The notes under the pieces: model-generated
The model's input: the letters and a program-made list of their open reading frames with translations, nothing else
Databases searched by the model: none
What the model was told of the DNA's origin: nothing
Origin: Coxiella endosymbiont of Ornithodoros maritimus
Lineage (GTDB): Bacteria; Pseudomonadota; Gammaproteobacteria; Coxiellales; Coxiellaceae
Assembly (NCBI RefSeq): GCF_907164965.1
Contig: NZ_CAJRAM010000049.1
Span: forward strand, 1 to 32,491
Length of the DNA stretch: 32,491 nucleotides
Direction: 5' to 3'
Translations under genes and position numbers: made by a program
Shown: positions 1-10,188 of the stretch, one piece after another
Position numbering within the stretch: position 1 is the first letter of the stretch
Layout of the letters: each line of letters begins with the position of its first letter

Positions 1-174
1 GAGCACTCACCAGTTGGCTATTTCCCTCTTGATCAACAGAAGCTAATGGCTGACCCCCCACAAAGAGCAGCAAGGGAGGCTAAATTTTTGAGGGAAGATG
101 GTTTAGCACTTGATAGAATGGTAAAATACTTCTCCGAATTTAAAAGCACAAAACTTAACCAGATTATTTTGTAA
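1..174 (+). CDS. 3' end of an unidentified gene (partial)
   Basis: The first reading frame is open from base 1 to a TAA at 172-174 and gives 57 C-terminal residues. The tail is hydrophilic and helix-prone (for example PPQRAAREAKFLREDG), with no membrane segment. The start lies outside the window. I do not recognise the family, and the piece is too short to rule out a chance frame. It runs the same way as the protease gene 43 bases downstream. The gap between them has no clear terminator, so the two could share a transcript. Confidence 0.45.
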   Translation, partial: EHSPVGYFPLDQQKLMADPPQRAAREAKFLREDGLALDRMVKYFSEFKSTKLNQIIL

Positions 175-217
175 AGCTGGTAGTTCAAGTCCGTTAATTA
201 TAACGATTGAGTAAAAA

Positions 218-1573
218 ATGAAAAAATTATCCAAAATTATTTTTAGCAGTATTTTTGCAGGACTTCCATTACTCTTGCCCGTAAGTAGTTATCCTCACTT
301 ACCCTCCGTTGTCGAAGGAAAAGCTATGCCCAGCCTTGCGCCGATGTTAAATAAGACTACGCCGAGCGTCGTCAACATTTCCGTGGAAAAGCTAATCCCT
401 CAAACGCCAAACCCCCTACAACCCGAAACGGATCAAAACTCAACACCAACAAAAGTCCTCGGTGTAGGCTCAGGTGTAATTATCAACACCCAAAAAGGCT
501 ATATCGTGACAAATGCTCACGTCGTCAAAGACCAAAAAATCATGGTAGTGACGCTTAAAGATGGGCGCCGCTATCGAGCGAAAGTTATCGGGAAAGATGC
601 AGGGTTTGATCTGGCTGTGATTCAAATTCACGCTAACCATCTGACCGCACTTCTCATCGGAAATTCAGATCAATTAAAAGTGGGTGATTTCGTCGTCGCC
701 GTGGGAAGTCCCTTTGGTTTAACTCAAACAGTCACTTCCGGCGTCATTAGTGCCTTGAATCGCCAGGAACCGCGTATCGATAATTTTCAAAGCTTTATTC
801 AAACCGACGCCCCAATTAATCCCGGCAATTCCGGCGGGGCTTTAATCAATTTAGAGGGTAAATTAATTGGTATTAATACAGCGATTGTCACTCCGGCTGC
901 GGGAAATATCGGCATCGGCTTTGCCATTCCCAGTAATATGGTCAAAAGAGTAACTGAACAATTAATTAAATATGGAAAAGTCGAACGCGGCATGCTCGGC
1001 GTAACGGCTCAAAATATTACCCCGGAATTAGCGGATGCCCTAAATTTAAAACACAACAAAGGAGCGCTGATAACTAAAGTCGTTGCTGAAAGTCCGGCGG
1101 CTAAAGCCAGGATTGAGGTGCAGGATATTATTGAATCTGTCAATGGTATTCGGATTCATAGTTCAGCACAACTCCACAACATGCTCGGATTGGTGCGTCC
1201 AGGAACTAAGATTCAATTAACTGTATTGCGCGACCATAAGGTTCTATCTATAAAAACGGAAGTAGCCGATCCTAAAAAAGTGTTATTGCAACGCGAACTG
1301 CCCTTCCTCGGCGGCATGCGCATGCAGAAATTCAACGATCTGGAGCCCGATGGCACTATCTTGCAGGGCGTGTTAGTTACCGGCGTGGACGATAGCAGCA
1401 ATGGCGCGCTCGGCGGGCTGGAGCCCGGCGATATCATTATCAGTGCTAATAGCCAATTAACACCTACGGTCGATCAACTAACGAAAATTGCTGAAAACAA
1501 GCCAAAGGAGTTGTTACTGAAAGTGGCGCGGGGCCCGGAACAATTATTTTTAGTTATCCAACAATCACAATAA
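218..1573 (+). CDS. degP: DegP/HtrA-family periplasmic serine endoprotease
   Basis: Periplasmic trypsin-like protease and chaperone that degrades misfolded envelope proteins. The 451-residue product starts with a lysine-rich, hydrophobic signal peptide (residues 1-25). The protease domain shows the full triad: His101 in TNAHVV, Asp131 in DLAVIQ and Ser205 in GNSGGAL. Two PDZ domains follow (about 257-345 and 365-448), the usual Do/DegQ plan and length. The gene is intact although the pump genes directly after it are ruined. Its TAA overlaps the ATG of the next gene by one base, which suggests they were once co-transcribed. DegP, DegQ and MucD cannot be told apart by sequence alone here, so the symbol is a family label. 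Confidence 0.92.
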   Translation: MKKLSKIIFSSIFAGLPLLLPVSSYPHLPSVVEGKAMPSLAPMLNKTTPSVVNISVEKLIPQTPNPLQPETDQNSTPTKVLGVGSGVIINTQKGYIVTNAHVVKDQKIMVVTLKDGRRYRAKVIGKDAGFDLAVIQIHANHLTALLIGNSDQLKVGDFVVAVGSPFGLTQTVTSGVISALNRQEPRIDNFQSFIQTDAPINPGNSGGALINLEGKLIGINTAIVTPAAGNIGIGFAIPSNMVKRVTEQLIKYGKVERGMLGVTAQNITPELADALNLKHNKGALITKVVAESPAAKARIEVQDIIESVNGIRIHSSAQLHNMLGLVRPGTKIQLTVLRDHKVLSIKTEVADPKKVLLQRELPFLGGMRMQKFNDLEPDGTILQGVLVTGVDDSSNGALGGLEPGDIIISANSQLTPTVDQLTKIAENKPKELLLKVARGPEQLFLVIQQSQ

Positions 1574-2616
1574 TGAAAAAATACATAAAAATTATTATCA
1601 CCTTGTGGCTGGCAGGCTGCTTTATTGCGGCTGGCCTTATTTTTTTACATAAAAAAGTACCGGCAACCCCCAACACCCCCCCTCTTAGTAAAAGAAAGTC
1701 CTGTTGAAGTAGCGGATTTACCCATTATCCCTACGACAATAGGGACGCTAGTCGCTAATAACACCAAACCAATATCAGCCCCAAAGTAGCGGGCTATGTA
1801 ACAAAAATAGCCTTTTCACCTGGAGATTTTGTGACGGCTGGCTCGCTGCTTATTCAACTTGACGATCAGAAACAAAAAATGACTTAGCGGCTGCGAAAGC
1901 CGACCTCGAATTAAGTGAATTACAATACAAACGCGACGCTTTAGCTTTAAAAAAGGGACTTGTTTTACAAACGACCGTGCATAGCGATAAAGTCAGTCTC
2001 GATAAAGACAAGGCCCTCGCTCAGACGAATCAAACGGCGTTGCAAAAAATGACATTGAGAGCGCCTTTCAGCGGCTATCTCGGCGCCAAGCAATTCAGCC
2101 TCGGTGATTATGTCGCGCCGGGACAAAAACTGGTGATCCTCGTGGATCAACTAAAATTAAAAGTAGTTTACGATTTACCGAACCATTTCGCGCCGCAATT
2201 ACAAATAGGCCAGCCGGTTACTGTCACTGCTGATTTTCTGCCAGGTCAACGCTTCAACGCTAAAGTTAATTATATCACGCCTTATGTAAATTCTGATTCG
2301 CAACCCATTGGAACACAGGGTCTATTAAATAATAAAAATGGTGCATTAAAACCCGGCCAGTTTGTCACCGTTTCCAAACATTAGAAACCTTAAAAAAAGC
2401 TATTTTGATACCTGAAAATAGTTTATTTGCAAACATGAATGGTCATTACGTGTTTAAAGTTAAAAACGGAAAGCCATTTCAACACCAGTTAAAGTCGGAG
2501 AATGCCTTTATGGAAAAATACAAATTACCAAGGGATTGAAACCAGGTGATCAAATTATTACGACTGGACAAGATCAAATTTATAAAAGTGGAGCGAATCT
2601 AAAAGTGGTTCATTAA
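1573..2616 (+). pseudogene. RND efflux membrane-fusion protein (AcrA/MexA type), frameshifted
   Basis: Remnant of the periplasmic adaptor of an RND efflux pump. It starts MKKYIKIIITLW with a membrane anchor and breaks at a run of seven C (1676-1682). The continuation in other frames gives recognisable adaptor sequence: the lipoyl-like half KIAFSPGDFVTAGSLLIQLDD, a helical hairpin, then MTLRAPFSGYLGAKQFSLGD and a barrel domain ending GLKPGDQIITTGQDQIYKSG. Further frame changes lie near 1788, 1883, 2383 and 2485. At least five lesions in about 350 codons leave no full-length product. The order adaptor then transporter is the normal RND operon order; no outer-membrane TolC-type gene follows. Confidence 0.87.
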
Positions 2617-2664
2617 GTCTACTCGCACGCGCTGCTGCTTAATGTTTATATCAAAATAAAACAC

Positions 2665-5600
2665 ATGAATATTTCTGAAATCTCTATCAAACACCCTGTT
2701 TCAGCGCTCGTCTTAAACCTAGTTCTTGTCGTCGTTGGCATCATGGGGTTTAATGACTTAAACACGCGTTTTTTCCCCAAGTTTGAGCAAAACGTTATAA
2801 ATATTTCGACGGCTTATCCCGGCGCTAGCGCAAAATTAGTGGAATCTAGCATTACAACGCCGTTGGAAGAAGGGATCATCGGAGTGCAAGGGATCGATAC
2901 TATCATCTCTCAAAGTTTCGAGGGAGAAAGCGCCATTAAATTGACTTTAGATTACGGAATAAACGTTTACGAAGTCGCGAATCAAATACGCGATAAAGTC
3001 GAACAAGTCCACGTTCAACTGCCCACTAATATTAATATATTAATGCACCTGTGGTACAAATCGGTTTGGGTGATATGAAATTAATGGATGTGGATTTTAC
3101 GGCGCCCAATCAAAACCCCAAAGCCATTCGGGATTATTTAGAACGAAATGTTATCGACCAAATTGAACAAATTCCAGGAATTGCTGATGTTGAAGTAGCG
3201 GGCACCAATCAATACGCCATGCGGATTTGGCTAGACCCTCAAAAAATGGCAGCTCGCGGTCTAAGCGTTAACGACGTTCAAACGGCCATCCAAAACAGTA
3301 ACGTCGAACTACCTGCCGGTGAAATTAAAGGCTCCTCAATAATTAATTATCCTATTACAGTGGAAACCGAACTTAACACCGCCGATCAATTTAATAATAT
3401 CATTGTGAAAAATGATAATGCTCGGGTGATTCGTATTAAAGACATCGGCCAAGCACAACTCGGTGATGATAGCGCCGATCAAAGCATAGTGACCTTGGAC
3501 GGTCAGGCAGGGGTATTACTGAGCATCAATAAACACCACCGATGCTAACCCATTGGATGCAGCAAAAAACGTCAATCACTTTTTAAATCAAATCCGACCG
3601 CATTTGCCCAATGGGATGAAAATCGTTCCTTCTTTTGATATTTCCGCTTATATGCACGGATCAATTCATGAAGTATACCTCTCTTCTATTGGCATTGCCA
3701 TTTTATGCGTTATTTTTATCATTTTTTTATTTTTAAGCCGGTTGCGCACGGTCGCTATTCCCATTGCGACTATTCCCGTCTGTTTGGTCGCTTCTTTTGG
3801 CCTCATGTATTTATTGGGCTTTAACATTAATGTCATTACCTTACTCGCTTTAGTTCTTTCGATCGGCTTGGTTGTCGACGACGCGATTGCGATACTCGAA
3901 AATACTTATCGACATATTGAAAACGGCGAAAAGCCTTTAATAGCTGCTATTAAAGGAAGCAAAGAAATCACCTTTCCTGTGATTGCGATGACGATCACCC
4001 TCGCTGCGGTGTATGCGCCGATCGATTTAATGCAAAATCAAGTGGCTAATATTTTTCGTTCCTTTGCATTTACACTCGCGGGTACGGTGTTAATTTCCGG
4101 GTTCGTTGCGTTAACTTTATCTCCAATGATGTGTTCCCGTTTTTTAAAAGCGCATGGCGGCGAGCCTAAATGCTATAGCCCCATAATCGAAACTATCTAT
4201 GAACGGATGGCGCGAGGTTATCAAAAAATATTAGCTGCCATTTTAAATAAACGAATTCTTGTCATCTTTGCTGTGATACTGATCGCTGTCGGCAGCTTTT
4301 TCCTTGCTAAAAATATTCCGATGGCGTTCGTCCATCAAGAAGATATGGGTTTTGTGATCGCTGCTGTTTCCACGTCCAGTGGTTCCAGCATTAATACAAT
4401 CAATCGAGGATTGGAACAAGTAGCCAGTATTTTTAAACAAGCGCCCGCCGCTGCTTCAGTGATTACCGTCGCGGATACCAACGCCAAAGCGTTTGACTCC
4501 GTTTTTGCCATGCTCAAACCCTTTAAAGATCGAAAGCAAAGCGCTTCACAAGTTGCAGATATAGTCAATCAAAAAATAAAGCAAATTCCCGGATTAAATG
4601 CCGCTGCTTTTGCACCTTCTTTTGGCGGCTCAATGCAGCATCAGCTCGAATTTTATATCATGGGAGATACGTATTCGGACCTTTACGCCGTTTCTCAAAA
4701 ACTAATAAATCAATTAGGAAATTACCCTGGACTTCGTGTGATTCAAAGCAACATGCGGTTTGATAGTCAACAATATAATATGACGGTCAATCGCAATATT
4801 GCCGGTCAATTGCAAGTAAACATTAAAGACGTCGATAATACGATGGCGGCATTGTATGGCGGGAGTAGAATTTCCATATTCGACGCCAACGGCAAAACTT
4901 ATAACGTTTATCTCCAAGCGCAGGAAAACGATTTGCACAGCTTAGCAAGCATCAATAAATTTTACGTCAATAACAAACAAAATAAATTAATCCCTCTCAG
5001 CAATTTAATTTCAATTAAACCTATTCTTTCGCAAATGGTATTGCCTCACTATAATCGCTTCTGCGCGGCACAAATGTCTGCCCAACTGGCCCCTGGTTAT
5101 AATCTAGGAACCGTGGTGAATTATTTACAAACCGAATTACCTCAACTATTGCCAGCAAACGTAAAATACGCATTCACTGGTCAAGCGCACGATTTATTAA
5201 CCTCGAACAAACAGCATGTGGCTTATTTTCTTACTCACGATGGTCTTTATTTAGTCTTAGCCGCTCAATTTGAAAGCTTTATTGATCCTTTCATTATTTT
5301 ATTAACCGTCCATTTAAGTATCGTGGGCGCGATGGCCTCTTTAAAATTAATTGGAGGTACCTTGAATATTTACACTGGCATCGGCCTTGTGACGCTTATC
5401 GGTTTGGTTTCAAAATACCCTATTTTAATCACGCAATCCGCTAATCGACTCCAAAAAGAAGGCCTCACCATACGCGAAGCTTTGTTGAAGGCGGCGTCTT
5501 ATTCGACTCCGTCCAATTCTAATGACCACAGCCGCAATGGTATTCGGCGCACTTCCACTCTTGTTTTCAAGCGGTGGCAGCGCGCAAAGCCGCCATCAAA

Positions 5601-5745
5601 TCAGCATTGTTATTATCGGGGACTTATATTTGGTACCTTTTTCTCGCTGGTGGTCGTGCCCATGGGTTACAGCTATGCCTACAAATTTAAACTTTTCCTA
5701 AAACGCTTTAAAACTGCGGACGGAAGGCCATTGTCAAAAAAATGA
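2665..5745 (+). pseudogene. RND efflux inner-membrane transporter (AcrB/MexB type), frameshifted
   Basis: Relic of a proton-driven multidrug transporter of about 1,020 residues. The N-terminus (MNISEISIKHPVSALVLNLV) and first membrane helix are typical, and the proton-relay Asp pair is visible in GLVVDDAIAILENTYRHIE. The frame breaks near 3045 (reading resumes INAPVVQIGLGD) and near 3540 (resumes TTDANPLDAAKN). Two further stretches sit in the wrong frame between compensating indels. About 5205-5260 would otherwise read MWLIFLLTMVFI, a membrane helix; about 5500-5622 would read RPILMTTAAMVFGALPLLFSSGG, the conserved helix 11 loop. No functional pump can be made. It belongs with the broken adaptor gene 48 bases upstream. 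Confidence 0.9.
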
Positions 5746-6242
5746 TTTTTAGAAATTAAATGTTTTTAATCGTCATTCCCGTGCAAGCGGAATGACAAGG
5801 ACGGGGATGAGGAATGGATAAAGGCTGCGGCTCGGCACTACGATGTAAAAAGGCTTATCAATGTATAGAAGGCTACCGAAATATAAATATAAAGAATAGG
5901 GCTTTCACGGCCGAAGCCACGGGAATCAGGTTAAAAGATTAAGAAAAGCGCCATTGTGCTTTTCTTAGCCCTTAATCTAGAGCCCCCGAACCGCTTGGGA
6001 TAATAGATTGGCCTACCTCAAAACGGGAAATGAGCGTTTCCAGAGCTAGCTGAAGAGTTAAGAATATTTATATTTCAAATAATTACAATATATTCTTAAG
6101 AAATTATGAAAAATTAGCTCCTTTACTGGCAAAATTATGAATAATTTAGCATCATGTGACCTTGTTGTCTTCAGAAGAAAAAGCATAGTGTTTGTTTAGG
6201 AAAAATAATATAGAGGTAAAACTAACTAAAGGTAAAAAAAAC
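5746..6242. other. Non-coding gap with palindromes and a diverged dispersed repeat
   Basis: No convincing gene in about 500 bases. Four structures are visible. A palindromic repeat copy lies at 5772-5796. A stretch at about 5837-5925 resembles the minus strand near 25322-25433. A hairpin at 5936-5978 has the arms AAGAAAAGC and GCTTTTCTT (5941-5949, 5958-5966), extended outward by AGATTAA/TTAATCT across a bulge. A dyad has arms TTAAGAATAT (6058-6067) and ATATTCTTAA (6090-6099), about 145 bases before the next start codon. The hairpin has no T-run after it, so it is a doubtful terminator. The dyad could be an operator for the downstream gene, but nothing in the sequence proves it. Confidence 0.5.
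5772..5796. repeat. Palindromic intergenic repeat, copy 1
   Basis: Perfect 8-bp inverted arms GTCATTCC and GGAATGAC around a 9-base loop. Twenty-four bases are identical to the copy at 13980-14003, and related hairpins occur at 24828-24848 and 31655-31692. It resembles the ATTCC/GGAAT hairpin repeats found between genes in many proteobacteria. It lies just after the stop of the RND relic. Confidence 0.8.
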
Positions 6243-6890
6243 ATGGGCAGTAGTTTAATAGCTTTAATAACAAGTATCTTCTTGGCCATTTCCTTGGCCT
6301 CCCTTTCAGCGAAGGCGTTCGATTATTCGGATTTCCAACCCTTAATTAATAAAGGTTTGTCTCCCCAAGCTTTGCAGGTTGGCATTAAAGCCTATCGATG
6401 GGCGCGAGCACATGGTGTAGTTAAAAAGCCGATCATGACTTTGATTGACTTCAAACAGCCTTCCAATAAAAAGCGACTGTGGGTTATTGACATGCGTAAT
6501 GGCAAACTGCTATTCAATGGTTACGTCGCCCAAGGTAAAGGCAGTGGGAACCTCTACGCGACTCGCTTCTCTAATAAAGGCGGGTCAGACGCCTCTTCGA
6601 TAGGAGCGATGGTGACGGGTGAAAGTTATTACGGGCACCACGGTTTATCTGTCCGAATTTACGGCCTTGAAAAAGGCGTTAACAATAACCTTTTCAAGCG
6701 AGCGCTTGTTTTCCACTCAACTTGGTACGCGACAAAGTCTTTCGCAGAAAAAGTAGGCCGATTAGGCCGTAGCTGGGGCTGTTTTGCAATTGACCCTAAA
6801 TATTCCAAATACGTCTTCAGCAAAATCAAAGGTGGCAGTTTCGTGTTCGCTTACGCACCACAGGAAAAGAACGACCCGAACTTTAGCTAA
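6243..6890 (+). CDS. Secreted murein L,D-transpeptidase catalytic-domain protein
   Basis: Probable cell-wall enzyme of the YkuD-like class, which forms 3-3 peptidoglycan cross-links or anchors proteins to the wall through a catalytic cysteine. I chose the ATG at 6243 over the in-frame TTG at 6192 because it puts a clean signal peptide first ([24 protein letters not shown]); the mature protein then starts near Phe26. The 215-residue product carries His158 (VFHSTWYA) and Cys180 in [11 protein letters not shown], followed by KGGSFVFAY, the typical end of this family. C. burnetii small-cell variants are reported to have wall rich in 3-3 cross-links, so the gene may matter for the resistant form. 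That link is inference. Its stop overlaps the convergent serS stop. Confidence 0.82.
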   Translation: MGSSLIALITSIFLAISLASLSAKAFDYSDFQPLINKGLSPQALQVGIKAYRWARAHGVVKKPIMTLIDFKQPSNKKRLWVIDMRNGKLLFNGYVAQGKGSGNLYATRFSNKGGSDASSIGAMVTGESYYGHHGLSVRIYGLEKGVNNNLFKRALVFHSTWYATKSFAEKVGRLGRSWGCFAIDPKYSKYVFSKIKGGSFVFAYAPQEKNDPNFS

Positions 6891-8158
6891 AAATAATCCA
6901 CTCCACCCATGTAGGACTTCAAAACGTCGGGCACATGAATGTGTCCGTCAGCTTGTTGATAGTTTTCCATAATAGCGACCAATGTGCGACCTACCGCAAG
7001 CCCAGAACCATTTAAAGTATGAAGTAGTTCAGGCTTTCCCGTTTTGGGATTACGCCAACGCGCTTGAATACGTCGGGCTTGAAAAGCTTCACAATTGCTG
7101 CAAGAAGAAATTTCGCGGTATTTATTTTGACTTGGCAGCCAAACTTCTAAATCATAAGTCTTTGCGGCCGCGAACCCTAAATCGCCCGCGCATAACTCTA
7201 CAACCCGGTAGGGAAGCGCCAATAATTGCAACACTTTTTCAGCCTGATGGGTTATTTCTTCTAAAGCTTGGTAAGAATGTTCAGGCTGAACCAGTTGAAC
7301 AAGTTCCACTTTCTGAAATTGATGCTGCCGAATCATCCCTCGCACATCCTTCCCATAAGAACCCGCCTCGCTGCGAAAACAAGGAGTTTGGGCCACCCAT
7401 TTTTCAGGAAGCGCTGGCACTTCAATAATCTCGTCTCGCGCTAAATTAACCAGGGGCACTTCACCCGTGGGAACCAAAAAAAAATTCCGATCGCCGGCAA
7501 CTTGAAATTGCTCTTCTCGAAATTTCGGCAATTGTCCTGTTCCGTATAAGCATTCTTCATGCACCAAATAAGGCACATAAACTTCTTCATACCCATGTTG
7601 GTCGGTGTGTAAATCCAACATAAATTGCGCCAAAGCACGATGGGCACGTGCTAACGATCCCCGCAAAACTACAAAACGCGCGCCCGACAATTTGGCTGCC
7701 GCATCAAAATCCAATTGGTTATCCCGTTCGCCAAGAATTGTGTGATCTTTTGGTGTAAAATCGAATCCGGGTGGCGCGCCCCACTGTCGTATTGCACGAT
7801 TATCGTTCTCACTTTTTCCATCGGGCACTGAATCATGAGGTAAATTAGGGATAGCTAATTGAAAATCAGAGAAAGCGTTCTGAATGGTTTCAAAATTAGC
7901 TTCTTCCCGCTTTAATTCATCGTTTAACCGCGATATTTCAGCCATTAAGGGTTCGGGGTTTTCCCCCTTTGATTTCGCCATTCCAATGGTTTTTGATAAT
8001 TGGTTACGTTTAGTTTGGAAAGATTGGATTGCTAATTGAGCCTCTTTGCGTTTGTTTTCCAATTGAAGGAAAGTATCTCTATCCATTTCAAAACCGCGGC
8101 GGCGTAATTTTTCTACAACATGCTCTAAATTTTGTCGCAATAATTTGGGGTCTAACAT
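6887..8158 (-). CDS. serS: Seryl-tRNA synthetase
   Basis: Charges tRNA-Ser with serine in the cytoplasm. The 423-residue length fits the family (about 430). Residues 1-100 form the long antiparallel coiled-coil arm that grips the long variable arm of tRNA-Ser. The class II catalytic core follows, with motif 2 ([23 protein letters not shown]) and motif 3 ([20 protein letters not shown]) intact. It is the last gene of the ftsK-lolA-rarA-serS cluster, 74 bases after rarA in map terms. The last four bases overlap the convergent L,D-transpeptidase stop, leaving no room for a separate terminator. A tRNA-Ser gene, a possible substrate, is at 26110-26200. Confidence 0.96.
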   Translation of the reverse strand: MLDPKLLRQNLEHVVEKLRRRGFEMDRDTFLQLENKRKEAQLAIQSFQTKRNQLSKTIGMAKSKGENPEPLMAEISRLNDELKREEANFETIQNAFSDFQLAIPNLPHDSVPDGKSENDNRAIRQWGAPPGFDFTPKDHTILGERDNQLDFDAAAKLSGARFVVLRGSLARAHRALAQFMLDLHTDQHGYEEVYVPYLVHEECLYGTGQLPKFREEQFQVAGDRNFFLVPTGEVPLVNLARDEIIEVPALPEKWVAQTPCFRSEAGSYGKDVRGMIRQHQFQKVELVQLVQPEHSYQALEEITHQAEKVLQLLALPYRVVELCAGDLGFAAAKTYDLEVWLPSQNKYREISSCSNCEAFQARRIQARWRNPKTGKPELLHTLNGSGLAVGRTLVAIMENYQQADGHIHVPDVLKSYMGGVDYF

Positions 8159-8232
8159 TGCTTCTTTTTTCCTTCTAGGCTGGATTCAACCCTGTTAGCC
8201 CGCGGCCTGTCCCGCGAGATAACGTGCAAAGG

Positions 8233-9558
8233 TTAGCTTTTACTATCCTCAGTCGTTTTGTGTTGTTCGTTAAGCTTTCTATAATATTCAAGCTTTTCTT
8301 TAATTTTTATTTCTAATCCTCTATTAACAGGGAAATAATATCGTCGCCCAATTAAGGGTTCGAGCAAATAATCCACGCCGGCTGCAAAGCCGTCTGGCCC
8401 ATCATGGGCATAACGATAATCTTTTCCATAGTCGAGCGATTTCATTAATCGAGTGGGCGCATTGCGTAGATAAAGGGGTGGTACTTCCAGACTGCCTGCA
8501 CTTTTCACTTCACAGCTGACTGCGTTAAAAGCTTTATACACCGCGTTACTTTTCGCAGCGCAGGCACAGTAAACAACCGCTTGCGCAATGGCGAGCTCTC
8601 CTTCCGGTGTTCCCAATCGCTCAAAAGTCTCCCAAGCATCAAGAGCTAACTGGAGCGCGCGAAGATCAGCATTTCCAATATCTTCGCTCGCCATGCGCAC
8701 TACGCGCCTGGCGACGTAAAAAGGATCGCAGCCACCATCTAAAAGACGGGAAAGCCAATACAGCGAAGCATCGGGATCAGAACCGCGAACCGATTTATGC
8801 AATACGGATATTTGATCGTAAAAAGCTTCTCCGCGTTTATCAAAACGACGTACCTCTGCCGTTAAAACTTTATCAATGAGCCCGTCATGGACCATAAAAC
8901 GGCCATTTTCTTCCAGCGCAAAATCAGCAATGATTTCCAGAAGGTTCAAGCATTGCCGCGCACCCCCATCGGCAAACTGGACAATGCGGCGGCGTAGCGG
9001 TCCCGGTATTTCTAAAGCTTTTTTTCCTAAACCTCGCTCTTCATTGACAAGCGCATTCTCTAAAATAGATAATAAATCGGCTTCAGTTAATTGTTTTAAG
9101 ATATAAACTCGAGTTCGAGAAAGAAATGCCTTATTTAATTGAAAGGAAGGATTTTCCGTAGTGGCGCCAATTAATGTGATCGTGCCTTTCTCAACGTGGG
9201 GTAAAAAAGCACCTTGTTGAGCTTTATTAAAGCAATGCACCTCGTCAACAAATAGAATCGTTGCCTGTCCTTTATGGCGTTCAGCCCGCTCGACCACATC
9301 CCGGATATCTTTTACCCCAGCGAGCACGGCGGAAATAGATTCAACACATGCTCCTGCTTTTTGCTCCATAATCTCAGCGAGAGTCGTTTTCCCCGACCCT
9401 GGGGGCCCCCATAAAATCATCGAATGCAATTTACCTTTTTCTATGGCACGAAAAAGGGGTTTATCTTTTCCCAATAAATGCGACTGGCCGACAAACTCCT
9501 CCAAATAGTCGGGGCGCATGCGGGTAGCGAGCGGAATAAAATCATTGTTTGACAACAT
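8233..9558 (-). CDS. rarA: Replication-associated recombination ATPase RarA (MgsA)
   Basis: AAA+ ATPase of the clamp-loader-like RarA/WRNIP1 family that acts at stalled replication forks. Walker A is GPPGSGKTT near residue 50, Walker B is [10 protein letters not shown], and the sensor region reads [12 protein letters not shown]. The C-terminal tetramerisation region contains [15 protein letters not shown] and a conserved [10 protein letters not shown] stretch. I prefer the ATG at 9558 ([16 protein letters not shown], 441 residues), which matches the start of known RarA proteins, over one 27 bases upstream. The start overlaps the lolA end by 17 bases, which suggests translational coupling. Confidence 0.93.
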   Translation of the reverse strand: MLSNNDFIPLATRMRPDYLEEFVGQSHLLGKDKPLFRAIEKGKLHSMILWGPPGSGKTTLAEIMEQKAGACVESISAVLAGVKDIRDVVERAERHKGQATILFVDEVHCFNKAQQGAFLPHVEKGTITLIGATTENPSFQLNKAFLSRTRVYILKQLTEADLLSILENALVNEERGLGKKALEIPGPLRRRIVQFADGGARQCLNLLEIIADFALEENGRFMVHDGLIDKVLTAEVRRFDKRGEAFYDQISVLHKSVRGSDPDASLYWLSRLLDGGCDPFYVARRVVRMASEDIGNADLRALQLALDAWETFERLGTPEGELAIAQAVVYCACAAKSNAVYKAFNAVSCEVKSAGSLEVPPLYLRNAPTRLMKSLDYGKDYRYAHDGPDGFAAGVDYLLEPLIGRRYYFPVNRGLEIKIKEKLEYYRKLNEQHKTTEDSKS

Positions 9559-10177
9559 CAATGCCACGCGAAGGCTTAAATGCAAAAAACGTACTCGACA
9601 ATGGAGCGTTTACTTTAATTTGACTGAATTGGAAAATACTTCTTTCATCCAAATTATTTAATACGGTCATTTCAGTAAGTTGCTTTTTTGAAAATTTTAA
9701 ACGAATCCAATTAAAATTAAGGCTTTTCCCTAAGTGGGAAACCAGTTGAAAAATGGCAGTATCAGGAGTCGAGTTAACCGTAATGGTGAATTTTTGTTTT
9801 AGATCTTTCAGCGACCCCGACAATAACGCAGCAGGATTAATATTCGTTTCTTGCGCTAGCGGCTGCTGTGTGGCTTGGGACAAGTCTACATCATACACCC
9901 ACAACGTTTTTCCGTTTGTGATTATAATTTGTTTAGTCGGTAAATCGGTTTCCCAGCGAAAGCGCCCCGGGCGCATAATCATGACTCGTCCATGGCTTTG
10001 TTGGATTACCCGATCTTGGTTATCAAAAGTAATTTGATTAAATTTTGCCTGATAAGTTCGAAAATTTGAAAGCAGTTGGCTTAACTGGGCTGTGGCATCG
10101 GATTGAGCACTCAGAATCCTAGACAGGGAAAATAAGAAAATTCCCAATAAACTGATTAATACTTTTATGGTACTCAT
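9542..10177 (-). CDS. lolA: Outer-membrane lipoprotein carrier LolA
   Basis: Periplasmic chaperone that carries lipoproteins from the LolCDE exporter to LolB at the outer membrane. The 211-residue product has an N-terminal signal peptide ([21 protein letters not shown]) and typical LolA strands: [30 protein letters not shown] and [14 protein letters not shown]. It lies 11 bases after ftsK and overlaps rarA, in the order also found in E. coli. Its likely clients in this window include the BamC-like lipoprotein and the small lipoprotein at 31796. The ribosome-binding site is weak (A-rich leader), so it may depend on coupling to ftsK. Confidence 0.92.
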   Translation of the reverse strand: MSTIKVLISLLGIFLFSLSRILSAQSDATAQLSQLLSNFRTYQAKFNQITFDNQDRVIQQSHGRVMIMRPGRFRWETDLPTKQIIITNGKTLWVYDVDLSQATQQPLAQETNINPAALLSGSLKDLKQKFTITVNSTPDTAIFQLVSHLGKSLNFNWIRLKFSKKQLTEMTVLNNLDERSIFQFSQIKVNAPLSSTFFAFKPSRGIDVVKQ

Positions 10178-10188
10178 TGTTTTTTATA

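Noticed and set aside
4243-4938. Antisense ORFs within the RND transporter and similar ones within serS, lolA, kdgK and rmuC
   Set aside because: They are reverse-frame shadows of real coding sequence without ribosome-binding sites or recognisable products.
1573-5745. Programmed frameshifting as an explanation for the pump genes
   Set aside because: There are too many shifts in both directions, at different kinds of sites, and no conserved slippery site with a following structure.
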